Notes under the pieces: generated by a model
Database searches by the model: none
What the model saw: the letters and a program-made list of their open reading frames with translations, nothing else
What the model was told of the DNA's origin: nothing
Program-made: the position numbers and the translations under genes
Source of the DNA: Acorus gramineus
Taxonomy: Eukaryota; Streptophyta; Magnoliopsida; Acorales; Acoraceae
DNA: 64,000 nucleotides
NCBI GenBank assembly: GCA_030737835.1
Contig: JAUJYN010000013.1
Location: forward strand, 4,267,354 to 4,331,353
Direction: 5' to 3'
Shown: positions 11,983 through 23,399 of the stretch, piece after piece
How the letters are laid out: every line of letters starts with the position of its first letter
How positions within the stretch are numbered: the stretch's first letter is position 1

Positions 11983-12539
11983 TCTTGTAAAAAAATAAAT
12001 AAATAAGATAAATATAAAAATAAGAAAAATGGATTTTAGATAACAAAGAAAAATTATAATTATAAAAATTATAAAAGTCTGATCGTACATCAGGTACGTG
12101 ACCATATTTTTAAAGCACCAAATACATAACAATCATTTTCCTTGTGTTAGGGGTTTGTTCTGCAACCCTTTTCCCTTCAATTATGCTTTTGTTTAATAGC
12201 AAATCACTTCTAGTGATTTGAGATATTTTACAAACTTTATGATTGTTGTGCTTTCTCAACTATATAAATCATGATCTCATCATTCATGACCACAACTTCC
12301 ATGGCGAACATAAAATAAAATGCATTTACTTCGGGTAATGATGCTATGCCATTGAGTTGAGTTATATGATATTTTAAAAAAATCGTTGTTCGGCAACGAG
12401 AATATATAAAATTGATGCTCTCAATATTGCTACAACTGGAGCATAATGGCCGGTGGACCTTTGTCAATGAGGTATTAATCTTTAAATCCTCTTCATTATG
12501 ATGATGATGGTGAAATCTAATCATAATTTACATGTTCCT

Positions 12540-13000
12540 GCTGGGATACATGGATCTTTTTTTTTTATTATTTGGTCCTTCAAGGACCTGAAAAATATAT
12601 CATATAACTTTTGTTTGGTCCTACAGGGACACGAACAATCATGATTTTTGTATAGTCCTTCAGGGATAGAACAAAATAAAATTTTACATGATCCTTCAAA
12701 GATTCATATAATCATAATTTTTGTACAGTCCTTCAGGGATAAAATAAAATAAAATTTGTATGATCCTTCATGGATACAATATAATCATAGTCCTTCAGGG
12801 ACATTTTTAATCATATCTTTTACATGATTCTTCAAGGATCCATGTAATAATTTTTGTAGTCCTTCAGGGATAGAATAAAATTTGCATGGTCTTATTGGAA
12901 CACATTATTCATAACTTCTACATGGTCCTTCAGGGATCCATGTAATTACAATTTTTGTATGATCCTATAGGGACACATGACATTGTAACATTAAAATGAA
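12540..13000 (-). repeat. leader repeat array of Copia A
   Basis: The motif GTCCTTCAGGGA (minus strand TCCCTGAAGGAC) recurs roughly every 40-55 bp with AT-rich spacers, about ten times with variants such as GATCCTTCATGGATA. It lies between the 5' LTR and pol, where gag is expected. The same array is at 36838-37240 in B and 59955-60545 in C. Confidence 0.85.
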
Positions 13001-13461
13001 TTTCAAATCAAATATAAATATCAAATTAATTGATATTTGTGAGAACTTCTGGTTCTACACATAGATGTATAATATTTAAATTTTAATAAAAGATGACAAA
13101 CATGAAACAGTTACATGAAAAATAAATAATCAAATGATAGATGCCGCATACTGTTGCATGGAAAAATTGCATACTAGTTTTCATAAATTAATCATATCAT
13201 AACATATGTATGGAAAATTTTCACGGGGATTGCATGCATGGAAAATAAAAGATAGATGTATGCAGTACATCAGATGAAAATAAAAGATAGATGTATACGG
13301 GTTCTACACATAATTTGCATACGGTTCCATGCATATGTATGTAGTAGATGATTTACATAAAAATACATAACATCAAGGGGAGTATATTTTTGATATAGAT
13401 CATTAAGAACCCATCGATACAAACCTTTCTCTTTAACAAAGAGCTTCTCGTGCTGATAACG

Positions 13462-13747
13462 TGTTGTAAACTAAATAGAATATGATATATAAGAGTATAT
13501 AAACAAAGCACACAAGTATATAGAGAAGAGAAGTAGAGAGATGGAATACAAGAGAAACCCTTCTATTTATAGGGTGCATAGAGGAATCCCAAAGGTGGGA
13601 GTTACAAGTCTATAGAGGTGAGGGGGAGATAGTGGGGCAATAATGGGAGTGTTATGGAATAGAAGAGTGGGGGAGGTTATGGAGTTGAAGAGTGGGGGAG
13701 GTTATGGGTTAGAAAAGTGGTGGTTATCCACCACCATATTCATAACA
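13462..13747 (-). repeat. 5' LTR of Copia A
   Basis: 286 bp. The inner flank reads, on the minus strand, CGTTATCAGCACGAGAAGC, the likely primer-binding region, although it is not the usual TGGTATCAGAGC. The promoter-like CTATAAATAG lies within it on the minus strand. Confidence 0.9.
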
Positions 13748-13951
13748 GATTCATTGTTTTTTATATATGTAAAAAAAACTTACCCTACATATATACTTTA
13801 TATACCAAATAATAGCACGTTAGATGTAAATTCGGGATAAATTATATTCTCAAAGTTGCAATTGCATGCATGTCAAGTGTTTTAAATGTAGCACCAAATT
13901 GTCATCCATTGTATTAATGCCACACATTTTCAATGTAGCACCTGTCATTTT

Positions 13952-14158
13952 TTAATACAATATGGAAGAGGCATTAAAATTGTCGGTGGCCTCCTGGAGC
14001 TCCTTGTAAGAGAAAATGTGGGCAGAGTAAAGATCGCTGTCGAGTTTTGGATCTGTTTGGGAGGAGGGATCAGAAGAGATCAATTGAGAGAGGCGGTTCG
14101 AAGTATTCGTCGGAAGTGATTTGCGTTTTTTGTAGCGGTAGAAGACGAAGATCACCAA
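13952..14158 (-). pseudogene. LRK10L1-like kinase, transmembrane and juxtamembrane fragment (unit I)
   Basis: The minus strand encodes a short hydrophobic end (MVIFVFYRYKKRKS), a Ser/Pro-rich juxtamembrane stretch and HIFSYKELQEATDNFNASS, the motif that opens the kinase domain in LRK10L1-type proteins. It then stops (SILY, stop) where the glycine loop should follow. The rest of the gene resumes only at 7785, so the N-lobe is deleted. The unit II counterpart at 44576-44761 is frameshifted but ends at the same place, so the deletion predates the unit duplication. Confidence 0.75.
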
Positions 14159-14498
14159 TGTAGTTAGGGAGACACCAACAAATTTTCAATCGGTTGTCCT
14201 TCTATTTAAGTAGAGGCTGATCTCAGGTTGCAAATGGGTCACAAATGAGGTTAAAACAATCTTGAAAAAAAAAAACTTAAGTTCAAAAACTATCATCAAT
14301 TTTTTTATTAATCAGAAGATGTGCATAAGCATTCATTCAAATTGTATGAGACACATGTTACCACAATCGTTTTGGATTTCAAATTTGTATCAAACATGTT
14401 CGTTTTGAGTATTAAATCTCTGCAAATATTTACAAAATACGGAACCATATAATAGACCTTTTATTGCGCATAGTCATCACAAAAAAACTTTACACAGA
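14159..14498. other. spacer between the two kinase remnants
   Basis: Non-coding; similar to 44762-45104 of unit II. No gene or other feature is seen. Confidence 0.6.
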
Positions 14499-15687
14499 TC
14501 ACATGCTGTTAGATAGAGATGTGGTATCCTCTATTGTATCTGCAGAAAAACTTCGTAGCTCAGATAATGGTTCTACTGTGGATGAAGGAAAGGATGTCTT
14601 TGGTGGAATTTCAATGCCTTCATGACTTCCCTCCAGCATCTCCAAAACTATATCTATCAGAGGTCGATCCGAGGGATTTATCTGTATGCACCACAAACCT
14701 GCTAGTACCATCTTCCTAGCAATGCACAACCCTTCATCGGCAAGCGCTATTTCATTCCATTGATCAAGTTGGGGTGTAAATCCAATTAGGAAAGTATGAC
14801 ATACTAGACTGTTCATCTTCAAATTCGGTGTTCTTCCTTCCTACAATCATGTCCAGTAATAACATCCCATAGATATAGACATCAGATTTATGTGTAACAC
14901 AGCCAAGATTCCTTATAAAAACTTCTGGAGCTATATAGCCTATCGTCCCTCGTGCACACGTCAAGGAGACCACACTATTCTTTTGAGAGTACAATTTTGC
15001 TAGTCCAAAATCAGATATCTTTGGGTGATAATCATGGTCTAATAAGATATTATGTGGCCTGATATCCAAGTGTAAGATCTATGTGTCACAACCTTTGTGC
15101 ATATATTGGATGCCTTTCACGATGCTTATTGCAATCTCGAGCAATTTCTCATGGCCTAGACTACGTCTTGCCTCTTCGTCCAAGATCAAATCTCCAAGTG
15201 ATCCATTAGGAATATATTCATATATTAGAGCTCATCTCGACCCTGCACAACAGAAGCCAAGAAGCTTTATAATATTGAAGTGGTGGATTTAGCCAATGGT
15301 TGCAACTTCATTGATGAATTCCTGACCATTGTCCCTGGACTTCTCTAAGATCTTTGCAGCAATGGGGTGACCATTTCCTAGTTTTCCTTTATAAACACTC
15401 CCATAACCTATTTGGCCTAATTTATTTCGGAAGCCATTTGTCAATCTTTTTACCTCCAGGTATGAGAATTTTGCAGGAAGCATATAATGATAATCTTTCA
15501 TAAATTTTTCCACAATAACTTTATCATTGCTTGTCTTTTTGGAGAAGATATTGTAGATCACTGAGTCCCTCCACCTGAACATGATCAGAAATGCAACTAC
15601 TAATATAACAATAGCTGTTGTGGTGACAAAGACTCCTACAATTATGAAGGAACATACACAACAGTCATTAATTATAGAATCATTCAA
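14499..15687 (-). pseudogene. Lr10-like receptor kinase exon, pseudogene (unit I)
   Basis: This is the counterpart of the intact unit II exon at 45105-46289. Minus-strand pieces carry the transmembrane segment (TTAIVILVVAFLIMF), a glycine loop altered to [41 protein letters not shown] and [12 protein letters not shown]. Lesions: stops after EVATIG (about 15290) and before ILHLD (about 15080), the catalytic-loop Lys replaced (DIRPHN instead of DIKPQN), and a one-base insertion near 14770 (AAGTTGGGGTG against AAGTTGGGTG). It cannot make an active kinase. It lies in the same orientation and order as in unit II. Confidence 0.88.
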
Positions 15688-16070
15688 TTTCTAAAACAAC
15701 ATCGATTATTTTTGAACTCTAAGAAACATCAAGATAAACATAATTGTCAATGAAATAGTAAACAAAAAGGCTAAAAATATCAATGTAAACAAAGGGAGAA
15801 GCAAAGTAAAATACCTATAATAATCATGCTTGTTCTCTTCTTAGTGCCTGCAATGTCTAAGACCATTCATTTAAGCTACTAGTACATTTTGATTTTTTTT
15901 TTCTTCCGAAAAGTACATTTTGATGTTGAAAATAGTAATACAAAATATGAGTAGAGGCATCTAAATACTATGCCTTGATTTGGTCATTGCGTTTAACATT
16001 CATGTAAGCATGAAAGATGTGTTTTTGCGTGTAGAGATAGAAGAATGATATAGTACGGATGCTGTACTTG
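15688..16070. other. upstream flank of the kinase pseudogene
   Basis: Similar to 46290-46650. In unit II this is presumably the intron or 5' flank of the kinase exon. No further gene is seen. Copia D begins at 16076. Confidence 0.6.
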
Positions 16071-16075
16071 GAGAG

Positions 16076-16463
16076 TGTTATGATTTCGGATCTTGGGATG
16101 CAATCAATCAAAAGAAATAAACAAACAAATCAAAGCAAAGACACAAAAATTTTACGTGGTTCGGCAAATCTTGCCTATGTCCACGGGGCACACCAGAGAT
16201 CAATCCACTATCAATGAGAAGTTTTGACAATGGTCACACTGAAGATAAAAACCCTCGAGCATAATGAAAAATATGAGATGCCCTTTTATACTGACATCTC
16301 ATTAAGGGCAAAAAAGTCAATACACGAAAGACACCCCAAAAAAAATTTTCTCGGGGCGCTGCCCCCAGACCCCGCGGGCTGACCGGGCAGCTCGACCCCC
16401 GTCCGACCCTGCGTAGCGCCAACAATCCTCTGCGCACATCATCAGGCTCCACAATATATAACA
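16076..16463 (-). repeat. 3' LTR of Copia D
   Basis: 388 bp. It contains ACGTGGTTCGGCAAATC and a GC-rich CTGCCCCCAGACCCCGCG block. It lacks a 26-bp stretch found in the 5' LTR around 21025-21055. Confidence 0.9.
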
Positions 16464-16545
16464 ATCTCCCACTTGGAGACTGAACCAAGAGTAAATAACT
16501 TCTATCAAATCATTGATCTATAATCTGGTGTGCTCATCCCTGTCC

Positions 16546-18126
16546 TCAAGCTAGAAGACCAACTGAAGCTGCGCACAGCTCTAGTTTCTCTGTAGTCACT
16601 GTCTTAGTCAACATGTCAGCTGGATTCTTGCTTCCCTGGATCTTCTCAAGCAATAGACTCCCATCATCCAAAAGCGTCCTGATGAAATGATAACGAAGTC
16701 CTATGTGCTTAGTCCTCGAATGAAATGCTGAATTTTTCGCCAAGTGTATAGCGCTCTGACTATCACTATGCAAAACATTCTTTGTCTGTCTGAATCCCAA
16801 TTCTGTCAACAAGCCCTGTAACCATATCATCTCTTTACTAGCCTCTGTCACAGCTATATACTCTGCCTCTGTAGTGGATAAAGCAACAATCTTTTGTATT
16901 TGTGAAATCCAACTAACAGTAGTAGTACCTACTGTAAAGACATAACCAGTAGTGCTCCTCCTATGATCAACCTCGCCAGCAAAGTCTGCATCTACAAAAC
17001 CCTGTAGCCTCAACTCGCCCCTGCTGAAATATAAGCATCTATCAGTCGTACCTCGCAAGTATCTAAGTATCCACTTTACTGCTTCCCAGTGTTGCTTGCC
17101 TGGATCTGACATGAATCTGCTCACAGCTCCCACTGCATAGGCTATATCTGGTCTCGTGCTAACCATGGCATACATCAAACTTCCAATCGCTGAGGCATAT
17201 GGAACATTAGCCATGAAGTTTCTCTCCTCCTCCGTCTTGGGACTTTGATCTTTGGACAGTTTGAAATGACTAGCCAAGGGTGTGCTAACTGCCTTAGCAT
17301 CAGACATGCTAAACCTCTGCAAAACACGATCAATGTATTCAGCCTGAGACAACTGCAAAGTACCTCTCTACTTGTCCCTCGTAATCCTCATCCCAAGGAT
17401 CTTCTTTGCTGGACCTAGATCTTTCATATCAAACTCGGTTGATAATTGCTTCTTCAAGTTCCTGATTTCATCCATATTTGAACCAGCCACTAACATGTCA
17501 TCAACATAAAGTAGCAAAATAACATAACTGGAATCAAACCTCTTGAAGTAACAACAATGATCAACGTTGCACTTGTAATAGCTAGTTCTCTGCATGAAGC
17601 TATCGAATTTCTTGTACCACTGTCTTGGAGCCTGTTTTAAGCCATACAAGCTCCTCTTCAACTTGCAAACGAGTTTCTCCTTGCCCTTCACTATGAAACC
17701 CTCTGGTTGCTGCATGTATATCTCCTCCTCTAAGTCACCATGCAAAAAAGCAGTTTTGACATCTAACTGCTCAAGATGCAGACCCTCGGATGCAACGATA
17801 CTCAAAACTGACCGAATGGTAGTCAGTTTCACAACTGGTGAGAAAATATCGGTGTAGTCAATCCCCTCTTTCTGCTGAAAGCCTTTGACCACTAATCTTG
17901 CCTTGTATCTCTTAGAGTCATCCTGCTCCTCTTTGACTCGATACACCCATTTGTTGTGAAGAGCCTTCTTCTCCATGGGTAACTCAGCTAGCTCCCATGT
18001 CTCATTGGAGATGAGTGACTTCATCTCATCTTCCATAGCAAACTCCCACTTGCTAGCATCCTCTCCTTGACATGCCTCAAAATAGCATTCAGGTTCACCT
18101 GCATCAGTCAGTAATAAATAATTCAT
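16546..18126 (-). pseudogene. Copia D reverse transcriptase and RNase H
   Basis: The minus-strand RT has HNKWVYRVKEE, YKARLVVKGFQQKEGIDY, QLDVKTAFLHGDL, LYGLKQAPRQWY and LLLYVDDMLVAG. It runs into RNase H with YLRGTTD, FVDADFAGEVDHRRS, STTEAEYIA and ILHSDSQSAIHLAKN. It is interrupted by a TAG at 17368-17370 between the two blocks. The catalytic YVDD is intact. It would copy element RNA into DNA if the reading frame were continuous. Confidence 0.9.
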
Positions 18127-18264
18127 GTACCTTCTGTTCGGACCATGTGGACGGGTGGATCTCTTGAGTGGAGGAGGCTCAGGAGCTGGGGCCTATGGCA
18201 TATCAACCTGATGTTGATTATTCTGTGGTGTAGTTTTCTCTCTCTGAGATCTGTCAACTATTTG

Positions 18265-19362
18265 CTATGACACTCTAACCACTACAGTATTGTAAGGCTC
18301 AAAATAAACAGGATCAATATTCTTTGAATCACTAGACTGTGTTGCATTTCTGTCCTTGTACATCAGCTTTTCATTGAATATGACATCTCTACTTCTTATA
18401 ACCTTTTTCTTTTGGTCATCCCAGAAACGATAACCAAAATCATCACCACCATATCCAATAAAAGTGCATTTTAGTGATTTAGAGTCAAGCTTACTCCTAG
18501 CATTATCACTAATGTGTACATATGAAACACAACCGAAAACTTTCAAATGAGAAAGGTTTACCTCTTTGCCGCTCCATACCTCCTCTGGTATCTTGTGGTC
18601 CAAAGGTACTGATGGTCCTCGGTTGATCAGGTAAGATGCTGTGTTGACTGCTTCTGCCCAGAACTGCTTTGGTAGACCTGACTGTATACGCATGCTTTTG
18701 GCTCTCTCAATCAATGTTCGATTCATCCGTTCTGTTATCCCATTCTATTGTGGAGTCCCTTGCATAGTTCTCTCTAATCTGATTCCACTATCATAACAGA
18801 ATTTCTTGAAATTGGTGTCTTCATACTCACCACCATTGTCGGACCTCAGCCTCTTGATTCTCAAGCCTGTTGCATTTTCCACCATTGCCTTCCACTTCTT
18901 GAACACTTCAAACACCTCTGATTTCTGTCTCAAGAAGTAAACCCATACCTTCCTAGAATGGTCATCAATGAAAGTCACAAAATATGACTTTCCGCTAATG
19001 GATGAGACCGCAGCCGGTCCCCATACATCTGTGTGAATCAACTCAAGCTTATTCTGCTTCAGAGTTTTGCCACACGTCTTGAAACTGATCCTCTTCTGCT
19101 TTCCAAAGATACAACTCTCACACAAGTCGATATCAACTGACTGCAATCCTGGTAGTCTCCCCATCGAGTGCATGACTTTAAGTCCCTTTTGACTCATGTG
19201 ACCAAGTCTCTGATGCCATATATTAGGATCATCCTTGCTGTTAGCAACTGCAATAGAACCACAAGCATCAGTTGTCACATAAAGAGTACCAGTCATTTTA
19301 CCTCGTGCAACGATCAATGAGCCTCTCGAAACCTTCCAGCTGTCACTACTGAAGGTTGTCAT
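18265..19362 (-). pseudogene. Copia D integrase region
   Basis: The minus strand carries the GAG-pre-integrase block (WHQRLGHMSQKGL), the Cys pair of the integrase zinc domain (DLCESCIFGKQKR) and the core DDE region (HTDVWGPA, FIDDHSRKVWVYF, RSDNGGEYED). The C-terminal part has FWAEAVNTASYLINRGPS and VFGCVSYVH. TAG stops at 18745-18747 and 18265-18267 break it. Confidence 0.9.
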
Positions 19363-19429
19363 ATAGCCTTCCTTTGCTAGCTATCCAACTGAAATCAGGT
19401 TCTTTTTTAGGTCAGGAATGTGTCTGACA

Positions 19430-20479
19430 TCATTTAATTCCCATACAGTGCCATTCAGCTTGATCTGCACATTTATCTTTGCCAACCACATCACAGGTTT
19501 GATCATCACCAAGATACACCTTCTCAAAGCTGCCTGGGACATAATTTTTGAGAAGATCTTTGTTAGAGGTCGCGTGAAACGATGCACTAGAATCCATCAC
19601 CCAAGAATCGGACTTGTTCTCCATGGAACAAATCAATGCATCATCTGATTCTTCTGAAAGGATATTGGATTCATTCTTGTTGTATGTTTCTTTCTTCTCA
19701 AACTTGCACTGATCTCTGTAATGTCTAGTTTTATCACAATTCCATAACTCAATAATTTTTTTCGCATTCTGGTTTTGATTATTGTTGAAATTGCTTGGGT
19801 TTCTCGATTTGGATCTGCCGTTCCTCGATTTTGATCTGCCATGCCCATTACCCTTGTTTGAACTTCTGCCTCTGCTATCAACATTCAACGCTGATCCGGA
19901 AGTAGAACCACCATCTGCTTGTCGCCTGATCTCCTTTGTCATAATTAGATTCACCACATCATCGAACTTCAATTTTTTCTTTCCTGTAGAGGAACTGATC
20001 GCGGTAATAATGCCATTCCAGCTCTCGGGTAACTGTCCAAGGATCAATAAAGCACGGATCTCATCATAAAAAATGAGATTGACTAAATTTAATTGATCTG
20101 TAACTTCATTAACTTCGTTGAGATGCTCCTTGAAATTGCAATCTTCGGTCATCTTCATATTGAATAACTTCTTAATGAGACGTACCTTATTTGCCGCAGA
20201 AGGCTGTTCATACATCTTGGACAGTTTGGCCATGAGAGCAGTCGTGGATGTCTCTTTCTTGACATTGAAGGCAATATGCTTCGATAACATCCTCCTCACT
20301 GCACCGAGAGCCTTCTGATAAAAAAAATCCCATGCCATTTGCTCCATCTCTTCTAGTTTCTCTTTCAACGGTTGATAAAGATCTTTCTCGTACAGATGAT
20401 CCTCCACCTGCATCTTCTAGTAGCCAAAGTTTGTGCCATCAAATTTCTCGATTTTGGATAATTCCTTATCTGAATCCAT
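19430..20479 (-). pseudogene. Copia D gag and start of protease
   Basis: The ATG at 20479 begins MDSDKELSKIEKFDGTNFGY, followed at once by TAG (20417-20419) and then the UBN2-type capsid domain (YEQPSAANKVRLIKKLFNMK, LGQLPESW). A degenerate zinc knuckle reads LWNCDKTRHYRDQC, with the first Cys and two conserved Gly lost. The protease site reads MDSSASFHAT, where the family has D-S-G. Gag would form the virus-like particle. The lesions remove both RNA binding and protease activity. Confidence 0.88.
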
Positions 20480-20499
20480 TGCTCCCACTCGAATAGACA

Positions 20500-20690
20500 C
20501 CTCCTGTGCCCTAGATCTACAGATCCCGCGAATAGGCACCTCCTGTGCCCTAGATCTACAGATCCCGCTGAAGATCTCGCGAATAGGCACCTCTTGTGCC
20601 CTAGATCTACAGATCCCGTGAATAAGCACCTTTTGTGCCCTAGATCTACAGATCCCGCGAATAGGCACCTCCTGTGCCCTAGATCTAGTA
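20500..20690 (-). repeat. 39-bp tandem repeat in the Copia D leader
   Basis: GTGCCCTAGATCTACAGATC with a following AATAGGCACCTCC occurs five times (TGTGCCCTAGATCT near 20505, 20544, 20595, 20634, 20673). Spacing is 39 bp except for one 51-bp unit with extra bases. It lies between the primer-binding site and the gag start. Confidence 0.85.
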
Positions 20691-20698
20691 AAACCGTG

Positions 20699-20710
20699 GC
20701 TCTGATACCA
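20699..20710 (-). other. primer-binding site of Copia D (tRNA-iMet type)
   Basis: The minus strand reads TGGTATCAGAGC three bases inside the 5' LTR. This is the standard match to the 3' end of plant initiator tRNA-Met used to prime minus-strand DNA synthesis. Confidence 0.9.
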
Positions 20711-20712
20711 AT

Positions 20713-21126
20713 TGTTACGATTTCGGATCTTGGGATGCAATCAATCAAAAGAGATAAACAAACAAATCGAAGCAAAGACACAAAAATTTACGTGGTTCGG
20801 CAAATCTTGCCTACATCTACGGAGCACACCAGAGATCAATCTACTATCAATGAGAAGTTTTTACAATGGTCACACCGAAGATAAAAACCCTAGAGCCTAA
20901 TGAAAAATATGAGATGCCCTTTTATACTGACATCTCATTAAGGGCAAAAAAGTCAATACACGAAAGACACCCCAAAAAAAATTTTCTCGGGGCGCTGCCC
21001 CCAGACCCCGCGAGTTGACCGGGCAGCTCGATCCCCGCGAGCTCTGCGGGAAGCTCGACCCCCGTCCGACCCTGCGTAGCGCCAATAATCCTCTGCGCAC
21101 ATCATCAGGCTCCACAATATATAACA
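20713..21126 (-). repeat. 5' LTR of Copia D
   Basis: 414 bp. On the minus strand a TATA box reads TATAAAAGGGC near 20917-20926. It has a 26-bp stretch (CGATCCCCGCGAGCTCTGCG and neighbours) missing from the other LTR. Other differences between the LTRs are few. Confidence 0.9.
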
Positions 21127-21131
21127 GAGAG

Positions 21132-23228
21132 AGTATACGATCAAATACGATATCAAGCCATTAACCCGTTTTTTGGTTGTGGTTGGAGTTCATGGGAGAA
21201 AAAGGTGTCCCAAGAAAATGCAATCACCGTCCAATTCAGTAAGTTTAATTTAATGGCGAAGAGATGGTCTACAAAAAAATCATCTAATTTTTTAAGAGAG
21301 GAAAGGGACAACTTGGAGAGAGTGGGAGTGCATGGGAGAGAAAGGGGAATCACAGTTCTAAAAGATGTTATTCATTGAGAAATTTGCTTAATCCAACGGA
21401 TTTGTAGTGGTAGATGGATAGAAAAAAGAGCAAGGCGGAGAATTATTTTTTGGGTGGCTCTATTTAAGTCTCTCTAAATTATAAGTAAGTCACTCACATT
21501 TTAATCATTCAATGTACAAGTTCCTTATATATTAACCTCACATGTAAAAAATAAACGAACCTATTTCACATCAAAACCTCTCCCTCATCCCTATCCGTCT
21601 CTCCCTACAAAACTCTAATTAACATATTATAATAAAAACAATTAATGTAAATATAAAAAGAATATGAAAATCCATTGTTTTTTTTGCACATATTTACACA
21701 AATCCTCAAAACCCTAAACCCTAAAAAAAATAAAAAAAAATTAAACCCTATATATACACAAGATAGGTATGCTTATTAAAAGAAAGTTAATTAATTTTTA
21801 AAAAAAAAATTAGGTGAACTTATTTATTAGGAAGGCGTACTTATGAAAAAAATTTAAATAGATCTTTAACAATAATCTATTTAGAGGGGTTACTTACAAA
21901 TCAGAGCCACCCTTATTTTTTTTTATTTTCGGAGAAAGATAGGCATTTGTAGGGCCCAAAAATTATACCCACGAACTATGCTCCACGTACCTGCGGTCCA
22001 TAACCCAATTAACGAGGGCTCACGACTTGGATGACCCATCATTTGTAGATCCAGCCCGTTAGCCCATTTATACCCAATGACCTAGCATCAATCTATATTC
22101 ATGATTCAATTTTTAAATTAATCATCAATTGTTGATTCTCTAAATCTACACAGATAAGTTAAATCTACAGCTATCATATAATTGATTCTCTAATATATCC
22201 TTGATTATCAATTATCAATTGAGTCACAAGATCTCAACAAATCTCTCAAATAACAAACTAATTCCCTTATATCTGTGATATTCTTCCATCGGTTTGATGT
22301 GAAGAGGATTCACTGAGAATTATAGGGTTCCATTTAAATACTATAAATAGGGTTTATTGTGATATGTGAAAATTATTTATTGTAACAACCGTAAATTATG
22401 TATTTGACTTAAACCGTCGAGAGGAGCAGAGCGGATAGATCCTGACGACCCGAACCCCGACTATCATTTTTTGCCCTCCAGCATTGTCATCATAGAGAGA
22501 ACTATAGCAGCCAATATTTGAAATTGATTTCTAAAGTGTACGAGCTCCTCCGCATTTACTATGACACCGAAATTGCACCACATCTACGTCACCGCAAGAC
22601 TTCTCTCTCTCTTTTGTTTTTAAGAAATGATATCAGATGCATAACTTTAATTTTATTCAAAATGAACGAAACTTGAAAAGAAAAAAAAAGGAAAAATGAT
22701 AAACTACAAACTACAAAATAAATATATGCAAAATAAATATTTTACTTGGTCATTCATTTATATATTATTTTTGAATTAATATCATAATTTAATTTTACAA
22801 TAACTACACATTTCGACCCTATCAATAACATGGATCTATTATTTTCTCCTAAAAAAAAAACATGGATCTACTAATTTCAGGAGATATAATTAAATGGATA
22901 TTTCTTCAATACTAAGGCACCTCATTTTGGGTCCGTGGTGGAAAAGGTGATAAAACATCATTGGGATCCAAATGGGTTAATCACTTGTGTGTCCTTACTA
23001 TCCACAGATTCAGATAATATTTTTTGACATTTCAAAAGCCCTCAAAACAATGATTCTTCTATGCTAGTTTTTAGTATCCATGGATTTTCCGATAACGAGG
23101 AGATCCCCACTGCGGATCCAAACAGTGACAAAATAAAATGTAGAAGAAAGTACGTGTAGCTTACCTATCCCAATCTTCTTTGCTTCATTGCCCTTCTTGC
23201 CTGCCATTTCATGAGACATTAGCAATTA
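21132..23228. other. spacer of unit I, gene-free
   Basis: It matches 46660-47236 and 49921-50270 of unit II, but lacks the 2.7-kb segment that unit II has between two copies of GATATAATTAAA (here once, 22883-22894). It is AT-rich with stops in all frames. No gene, RNA gene or complete transposon is recognised. Confidence 0.65.
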
Positions 23229-23233
23229 GATAC

Positions 23234-23360
23234 TGTTAGATTATATGTGTTATGTCATTGTATACGTTGTGTATTACACGTGTAACTCATATGTACTTGT
23301 ATATATAAAGGGTTTAAACTATAAGAGGAATACAAGGATTCCATTATTCCATTATCTGAT
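23234..23360 (+). repeat. 5' LTR of Copia E
   Basis: 127 bp. The TATA-like TATATAAAG lies at 23302. The last base is ambiguous because the primer-binding site also starts with T. Confidence 0.88.
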
Positions 23361-23399
23361 TGTAACATGATATCAGAGCTACCATCTCAAAAATCTTAA

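Larger units (their letters stand above)
7908..13747 (-). mobile_element. Copia element A, full length, minus orientation
   Basis: This is a 5840-bp element with LTRs at 7908-8195 and 13462-13747 (TGTTGT...ACAACA or ATAACA) and a 5-bp target duplication GATTC (7903-7907 and 13748-13752). The paralogous site in unit II near 44390 is uninterrupted. Minus-strand pol is present but frameshifted, and no gag is recognisable. It belongs to one family with B (32478-38054) and C (59218 on), with near-identical internal sequence. The LTRs differ by small indels and substitutions, so it is not brand new. Confidence 0.93.
16076..21126 (-). mobile_element. Copia element D (Tork/Tnt1-like), full length, minus orientation
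   Basis: This is a 5051-bp element with LTRs 16076-16463 and 20713-21126, ends TGTTA...TAACA, and a perfect 5-bp target duplication GAGAG (16071-16075 and 21127-21131). A tRNA-Met-type primer-binding site lies next to the right LTR and a polypurine tract next to the left. Gag, protease, integrase, RT and RNase H are in the Copia order on the minus strand. Several nonsense and missense lesions are present. The lineage is inferred from Tnt1-like integrase and gag sequence. Confidence 0.93.
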
